This document shows positions 33,697 through 38,066 of a stretch of 38,066 bases of DNA, one piece after another. The position numbers and the translations under genes were made by a program. Below the pieces are notes generated by a model, which saw only the letters and a program-made list of their open reading frames with translations, did no database searches and had not been told where the DNA came from. This stretch comes from Prevotella conceptionensis 9403948 (GTDB lineage: Bacteria; Bacteroidota; Bacteroidia; Bacteroidales; Bacteroidaceae). The stretch is taken from NCBI RefSeq assembly GCF_000312305.1, contig NZ_HE999449.1, positions 133,105 through 171,170 on the forward strand, written 5' to 3'. Each line of letters starts with the position of its first letter. The stretch's first letter is position 1.

Positions 33697-33828
33697 CTGC
33701 ATTTGGCCTCGCGTTTTGGTGCAAAATGCAATGCGTTTTGGTGCATATTGCAGTGCGTTTTGGTGCAAAATGCAGTGCGTTTTGGTGCATATTGCAATGC
33801 GTTTTGGTGCAAAATGCGTTGCAACATC
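33697..33828 (+). repeat. 22-bp tandem array, 6 units (copy C)
   Basis: Six contiguous 22-base units, including gtgcaaaatgcaatgcgttt and gtgcatattgcagtgcgttt starts, related to the arrays of modules A, B and D. Alternating aaaa/cata-type units suggest duplication of a 44-bp pair. Flanks are more diverged, but the gctagaatgg word at 34003-34012 matches the gctagaacgg word of module A (5537-5546), so this appears to be an older or variant copy spanning roughly 33430-34020. Confidence 0.75.
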
Positions 33829-34304
33829 AGGCGCATAGACTCCATTTTCTAGTAGTTGTGGATGCAAATTTGGGAGAAATTTCCTTCAAAGAGAAATGCA
33901 AAAGCATAGTAAATGGCCAAAAATGGTGGGGATAAGCCCTCAAAAATAGCTGGAATTTTATCCCTTGGGCGCATTTTATATAGCTTTTAGCAGGTGTTTT
34001 TTGCTAGAATGGTTCGGACAACAAGCACGGTTTGTAAAATATATTTATTGTTTTAACAAAACGTTAATAGGTGCTTTCGTAGATAAGAACAACGGCTATT
34101 GTTTTGCCTAAACAATAAGGATAAGCTGCTCATACCAAATCGGGGTGCAAGAAACATCGATTGTTTTTGCAAGGAAATAAAATGAAAGGGGGCTCAGGTT
34201 TGGCTTGCGACCGAGATGAATAACACCGAAGAGAGACAGCAGCAATACAGGAAAAAATTGTTCTTTTTGAGTATTCCCTAAGCTTAATTATCTTTCTATT
34301 GTTT

Positions 34305-35224
34305 GAAGTCATCTAGACTTTTAAAATCTCTACAAATTGAGAGGAGTTTATTATCTTTGTACTGTAAAACCAAGATAAACACTCCTCTCATGTACGAAGT
34401 ACTGGACAAAGATACAATAAAATCTGAGATCTTGCCATATTTGTCGGTGGCAAAACGCGGTTATGTGACAAAAAGTGACCTGGTGGAGGTCATTCAGTGC
34501 ATTCTCTACAAGCTGAAAACGGGCTGTCAGTGGCACATGTTTCCCGTTTCAGCCATCTTCACGGGGAGGGTTTTGAGCTACAAGAGCGTGTATGCCCATT
34601 TCCGCAAGTGGTCGAGGAACGGCGAATGGAAAAAGGTTTGGGGCATGATATTGAGCCGTCACAGGTGTTTCTTGGACATGTCCAGTGTGGATTTGGACGG
34701 CAGCCACACCACCACGCTTCGCGGTGGGGAGTGCTGTGGATACCAAGGACGCAAGAAAAGGACGACCACCAACGCCATCTATGTCACAGACCGGCAAGGC
34801 ATACCGCTTGCCATGTCCACACCTGTTTCGGGTTCTCACAACGACCTTCACAACATCTCCCAGGTTCTTCAGGATTTGTTCGCAGGTATTAAGAACTCTG
34901 GCTTGTCCGTATCGGGACTCTTTCTCAATGCAGATGCCGGCTTTGACTCTGCACTATTCAGGCGAGGTTGCCATCAGCAGGAGGTGTTCCCAAACGTCGC
35001 CTTCAACAAGCGGAGAGGTATGCCAAGAGATGACGAGTTACTTGATGAGCTGCTTTACAAGGAGAGATACAGCATTGAAAGGACTAATGCGTGGATGGAC
35101 TCATACAGGAGCGTGCTCAACAGGTTCGATACCACACAAACCAGTTGGGAGGGATGGAACTACATCGCATTCATACTGATTTTTCTGAAAAAGATAAGAA
35201 AGAGGGAAAGGTCTAGATGACTTC
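34305..35224 (+). mobile_element. Complete IS5-family insertion sequence, 920 bp
   Basis: Perfect 14-bp terminal inverted repeats, gaagtcatctagac (34305-34318) and gtctagatgacttc (35211-35224), flank one transposase gene. The triplet ttt abuts both ends (34302-34304, 35225-35227), consistent with a 3-bp target duplication. A TATCTTTG box (34352-34359) inside the left end can drive the transposase. The right edge touches an older transposase remnant. Confidence 0.88.
34390..35220 (+). CDS. IS5-family DDE transposase
   Basis: A 276-residue transposase, apparently intact. An N-terminal DUF4096-like segment (MYEVLDKDTIKSEILPYLSV to KTGCQWHMFP) is followed by the catalytic domain: Asp in SSVDLDGSHTTT (about residue 101), Asp in LNADAGFDSALF (about 180) and Glu in YSIERTNAWMDSYRS (about 233). 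The spacing and the ERTNAW block are typical of IS5 group members such as IS427/IS1031. A longer reading from 34303 would start in the terminal repeat; ATG at 34390 follows the conserved leader. The stop codon lies within the right inverted repeat. A truncated relative is at 4544. Confidence 0.92.
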   Translation: MYEVLDKDTIKSEILPYLSVAKRGYVTKSDLVEVIQCILYKLKTGCQWHMFPVSAIFTGRVLSYKSVYAHFRKWSRNGEWKKVWGMILSRHRCFLDMSSVDLDGSHTTTLRGGECCGYQGRKKRTTTNAIYVTDRQGIPLAMSTPVSGSHNDLHNISQVLQDLFAGIKNSGLSVSGLFLNADAGFDSALFRRGCHQQEVFPNVAFNKRRGMPRDDELLDELLYKERYSIERTNAWMDSYRSVLNRFDTTQTSWEGWNYIAFILIFLKKIRKRERSR

Positions 35225-35733
35225 TTTATGTATAAACAATTAACCTCGATGCAAAGGCCGCAAACATTAACTTTGCTCCTAAGAAAACCGCAAGAGAAGA
35301 GAGTTCGCACATTGTGGGCATCTGCCAATCTGCACTATGTCGTGAGATGCGGTGCAAGAGTAGCCAGTTGGGTAAATATGCCTGATTCGAGGCACACAAT
35401 TAAGGCTATGGAGTGGCGAAAGCGTTCCACGCACAATGCCATTGCTGCACGCTCCCTGCGCATGGCTCTCACAAAGAGCACCACCAAGTACCCGGAAAGG
35501 CTATCCTTGACCCGCAGGCACAGAAGATCTGCAACTTGGGATTCAAGAGTTTCAACGCAATTGCAGCTACCTCATACGAGCATTATAGCTGTGTGTTCAA
35601 CTTCTTCGTCAACAGGGCAACAAACACATTCGCCAAATCTTTCAATTCAAAGACAAAGGCTTTCGAGGGTACTCAGAGAGGAGTGACAGGGGTAAAGTTC
35701 TTCATGTTTAGACTTTCAAAGATTAATGCGTAG
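35225..35733 (+). pseudogene. Decayed DDE transposase (ISL3/ISAon1-like), C-terminal part
   Basis: Two frames carry pieces of one transposase. In the first, ARSLRMALTKSTTKYPERLS (about 35450-35510); in the second, from about 35540, NLGFKSFNAIAATSYEHY and then NFFVNRATNTFAKSFNSK and GVTGVKFFMFRLSKINA to the stop at 35731. This end, with RATNxxxxSFNxKxKAF, is typical of a DDE transposase group common in Bacteroidales. A frameshift near 35510-35540 and loss of the N-terminal half (cut by the IS at 35224) make it inactive. The family name is from memory. Confidence 0.7.
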
Positions 35734-35744
35734 CCCCATAAATG

Positions 35745-35854
35745 CCGCAAAACACAGTGCGTTTTGGTGCTAAATGCAATGCGTTTAGGTGCAAAACGCA
35801 AGGTAAAATGGTGCAAAATGCAGTGTGTATTGCAGCTAAATGTAAGTTGATAAG
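35745..35854 (+). repeat. 22-bp tandem array, 5 units (module D)
   Basis: Five contiguous 22-base units, for example the one beginning gtgctaaatgcaatgcg at 35767. The last unit ends ag before cata, the same boundary as in modules A and B. Confidence 0.8.
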
Positions 35855-36179
35855 CATAAATATCTGCAGAAATGGTATAAATAAAACCTCTTAGAGCCAT
35901 GAAAAATATGGCTGAAAAAGGCGAAATAGTCGTTAAAAAGTGGCATTTGGGGGGCTAAAAGCAGGTAATTGGGCTTGAAAAAATACGAGGTGGCGACCAA
36001 ACTAGAAAGGTAAAATGGTGCAAAATGCAAGTTCTGTTCTTAAAAACGGACAAGACCAAAGACGTGAAAGGCTAGAAATTGTGGCAATTTACCCACTTTA
36101 CAGCCTATATTTTCGCTAGAATGGAGCGGAAATTAGAGTGACTTTGTAAAGATAAAGACAAAAATTTAAGTTTTTGGGG

Positions 36180-36372
36180 ATTGCTGATCTTGTGGGTTGA
36201 TGAGCTTGTGAATTGATGAACTCGTGAGTGGATGAGCTTGTGAGTGGATGAGTTCGTGAGTTGATGTGCTTGAGAGTGGATGTAATCGTGAGTGGACGCA
36301 ATCGTGTGTCGATGAGCTTGTGAACCTGTGAGTTGATAAATTCTTGAATTTGTACGTTGGTGAATTGATATG
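36180..36372 (+). repeat. 8/16-bp-period array (module D)
   Basis: About twelve units close to agttgatgagcttgtg or agtggatgagttcgtg, with one half unit (aacctgtg). This is the longest and most regular example of the repeat in the window and shows best that the base unit is 8 bp, usually paired as 16. Confidence 0.75.
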
Positions 36373-36527
36373 TTTGGCTGTTGTTGGGTTTTCGTGAGCC
36401 ATAAGCCAGCGAGTTGATTTGTGGGGCACTTCGTATATGGGAAGCGGGCTCATCTTATGTTGGCATCGAAAAGACAACAAACTCCTCACAATTATAGAAA
36501 TAACAAAAGTCGAGACTGTTTCAATGT

Positions 36528-36564
36528 AAGAAGTGGGTTGGGGCTAGGCCCTAACCCACTTCTT
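36528..36564 (+). terminator. 17-bp hairpin upstream of serB
   Basis: Arms aagaagtgggttggggc (36528-36544) and gccctaacccacttctt (36548-36564) with a 3-base loop and one G-U. It is followed by tatata on the plus strand. It probably ends transcription coming through the repeat region, or acts as a bidirectional barrier before the serB promoter. Confidence 0.6.
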
Positions 36565-36622
36565 TATATACACGTATCTGCAAAACTTCTGTCTGCATTG
36601 TGTGCATTTCGGTATTTATGCG

Positions 36623-36630
36623 TATCTTTG
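36623..36630 (+). promoter_or_regulatory. -7 box upstream of 51-aa gene and serB
   Basis: TATCTTTG, 20 bases before the start codon at 36650. The expected -33 element is weak (TGTG at 36600-36603, 19 bases upstream). Confidence 0.45.
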
Positions 36631-36649
36631 CCTTTGTAAAAAGTTACAC

Positions 36650-36805
36650 ATGGCAAAAACATTCACCACATTCGGCCATTCGTCCGACGAGTTTCGTCGT
36701 GATGAATTGGTACGCAAAATAGAACATGCACTGCAAGAGCTCACCCTCGGCGAACTTGAAGCGCTGTATTACGACATGATTTCGAAAGACTATCTAAGAG
36801 ACTAG
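36650..36805 (+). CDS. 51-aa small protein before serB
   Basis: Starts MAKTFTTFGHSSDEFRRDEL and ends LYYDMISKDYLRD; soluble, acidic and helical, with no known motif. ATG at 36650 is chosen over the upstream in-frame ATG at 36602, which lies before the -7 box. The stop is 5 bases before the serB start, so the two are co-transcribed. I recall similar short proteins in other Prevotella but cannot verify it. Function unknown. Confidence 0.65.
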   Translation: MAKTFTTFGHSSDEFRRDELVRKIEHALQELTLGELEALYYDMISKDYLRD

Positions 36806-36810
36806 GGCTT

Positions 36811-38043
36811 ATGAACACGAAAAAGAATAAGGAAGAGCAGATACTTATCCGCATTACCGGACAAGACCGACCAGGGTTAACCGCCTCTGTAATGAAAATC
36901 CTAGCGCGTTACGATGCACAGATATTAGACATCGGACAAGCCGACATTCATAGTTCGCTGTCGTTGGGAGTGCTTATCCGTATCGACGACAAACACTCTG
37001 GTCAAGTAATGAAAGAACTTCTCTTTAAGGCCACTGAATTGAACGTACACATTGGCTTTGAACCCATTGGCGACCAGCAATATGAAGATTGGGTTCACGG
37101 ACAAGGCAAAAATCGCTATATACTTACCCTTATTGGCCGTAGCCTTTCGGCCAAACAGATTGAGGCGGCCACAAAAGTAATATCGTCGCAAGGGTTCAAC
37201 ATCGACTCCATCCTTAGGTTAACGGGCCGTATCAGCATTATGAACCCCGACAAGAACGTGCGCGCTTGCATTGAGTTCTCGTTGCGAGGAACGCCACAAG
37301 ACCGCTCGGCCATGCAGAAACAACTAATGGCCCTCTCAGCCGAAATGGGTATCGACTTCTCGTTTCAGAAAGACGACATGTACCGTCGCATGCGTCGCCT
37401 GATATGCTTTGACATGGATTCAACCCTCATCCAAACAGAATGTATTGACGAATTAGCCATGCGTGCTGGCGTTGGAGATAAGGTAAAGGCCATTACCGAG
37501 AGTGCCATGCGAGGCGAGATAGACTTTAAAGAAAGTTTCAGGAAACGCGTTGCCCTGCTCAAAGGCCTTGATGTCGGGGTGATGAAAGACATTGCCGAAC
37601 ACATGCCTATTACCGAAGGCGTTGACAGGTTGATGGCGGTACTGAAACGATATGGCTACAAAATCGCCATATTAAGCGGCGGATTTACCTATTTTGGTGA
37701 GTTCCTGCAACACAAATATGGTATAGACTACGTATATGCCAACGAGTTGGAGGTCGGCGACAACGGAAAACTGACTGGAAACTACGTGGGAGAAATAGTA
37801 GACGGGCATCGCAAGGCCGAACTGTTGAAACTTATTGCGCAAGTGGAAAAGGTAAATTTAGCACAGACCATCGCCGTTGGCGACGGTGCAAACGACTTGC
37901 CCATGATTTCAGAGGCGGGACTTGGCATAGCCTTCCATGCCAAACCGCGCGTTGTGGCCAATGCCCAGCAGTCTATCAACACCATCGGACTAGACGGTGT
38001 GCTCTACTTCCTTGGCTTTAAAGACAGCTACATCAATGCCTAA
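36811..38043 (+). CDS. serB: Phosphoserine phosphatase with ACT domains
   Basis: Hydrolyses O-phosphoserine to L-serine, the last step of serine synthesis. The 410-residue protein has two N-terminal ACT domains (about 10-85, ITGQDRPGLTASVMKI; and 100-180) and a C-terminal HAD phosphatase domain. The HAD motifs are complete: Asp201 and Asp203 in CFDMDSTLIQTE, motif II Ser in ILSGGFTYF (near 289) and motif IV GDGANDLPM (358-366). ACT domains suggest amino-acid feedback. It is complete within the window, with its stop 23 bases before the window end. Confidence 0.95.
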   Translation: MNTKKNKEEQILIRITGQDRPGLTASVMKILARYDAQILDIGQADIHSSLSLGVLIRIDDKHSGQVMKELLFKATELNVHIGFEPIGDQQYEDWVHGQGKNRYILTLIGRSLSAKQIEAATKVISSQGFNIDSILRLTGRISIMNPDKNVRACIEFSLRGTPQDRSAMQKQLMALSAEMGIDFSFQKDDMYRRMRRLICFDMDSTLIQTECIDELAMRAGVGDKVKAITESAMRGEIDFKESFRKRVALLKGLDVGVMKDIAEHMPITEGVDRLMAVLKRYGYKIAILSGGFTYFGEFLQHKYGIDYVYANELEVGDNGKLTGNYVGEIVDGHRKAELLKLIAQVEKVNLAQTIAVGDGANDLPMISEAGLGIAFHAKPRVVANAQQSINTIGLDGVLYFLGFKDSYINA

Positions 38044-38066
38044 ACAGGCACAATGCACACAAAAAC

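Larger units (their letters stand above)
35745..36522 (+). mobile_element. Repeat module D, left-truncated
   Basis: Starts 11 bases after the transposase remnant with a 22-bp array, continues with a block of 325 bp (35855-36179) alignable to modules A and B (shared words tataaataaaacc, ctaaaag, ggtaattggg, tttcgctagaa), then an 8-bp-period array and a degenerate inverted end gtcgagactgtttc (36509-36522), preceded by actcctcacaattatagaaa as at the right end of module A. The left third is missing or replaced by the IS and transposase remnant. Confidence 0.65.

Noticed and set aside
33687..33935. 82-aa frame through the 22-bp array
   Set aside because: It has repetitive Cys/Phe/Trp composition caused by the array; 22 is not a multiple of 3, so no constant repeat peptide is encoded.
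1..38066. tRNA or rRNA genes
   Set aside because: I saw no cloverleaf with TTCRA-type T-loop or rRNA core sequence on either strand by eye; a tRNAscan run would settle it.

Overview
The window looks like a chromosomal segment of a Bacteroidales bacterium, most likely Prevotella or a close relative. The evidence is promoters of the Bacteroidetes type (TTTG, about 19-20 bases, then TAnnTTTG), a DUF4270 lipoprotein, a TonB-dependent receptor with a carboxypeptidase-like N-terminal domain, a PPi-dependent phosphofructokinase, YgiQ, and a biotin-dependent decarboxylase/carboxylase cluster. I see no phage, conjugative or resistance genes. Species identity is inference.

Layout. 1-3228: end of a histidine utilisation operon (hutU partial, hutH, hutI). 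3396-4409: a TfoX-N protein and riboflavin synthase. 4458-5797: a repeat module with IS-like ends. 5801-6077: a probable structured non-coding RNA with its own promoter and terminators on the minus strand. 6248-8422: a small peptide gene and a frameshifted surface lipoprotein. 8716-11853 (minus): HD-domain protein, a 38-aa protein, DUF4270 lipoprotein and a starch-synthase-like protein. 12053-13258 (plus): panC-panD. 13425-15627 (minus): carboxyltransferase, 52-aa epsilon-like subunit and biotin carrier. 15787-18168 (minus): TonB-dependent receptor. 18300-19478: a second repeat module, inverted relative to the first. 19737-22447 (minus): GH25 lysozyme-like membrane protein and PPi-PFK. 22768-33060 (plus): a long run of housekeeping genes (acyltransferase, secreted amidase-like protein, YgiQ, YaaA, flippase-like protein, peptidase D, radical SAM activase). 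33061-36522: an accessory stretch with a MITE-like inverted repeat, two more copies of the repeat system, a complete 920-bp IS5-family element and a decayed transposase. 36650-38043: a 51-aa protein and serB.

The most unusual content is a dispersed intergenic repeat system. Two complete modules, one partial module and one diverged copy are built from the same parts: a strict 22-bp tandem array (7, 7, 5 and 6 units), a conserved non-coding block of 321-325 bp next to it in three of them, and degenerate arrays with an 8-bp period. Two modules are bracketed by inverted sequences resembling the terminal inverted repeats of the IS5-family element that is intact at 34305-35224, and the partial one retains a right end. 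This suggests non-autonomous elements mobilised by that IS. The second notable item is the roughly 200-nt minus-strand RNA at about 5838-6040, whose ends pair perfectly over 13 bp and which has a consensus promoter; it is a 6S-like candidate of unknown identity.

All calls come from reading the sequence and translations; no database search was possible.
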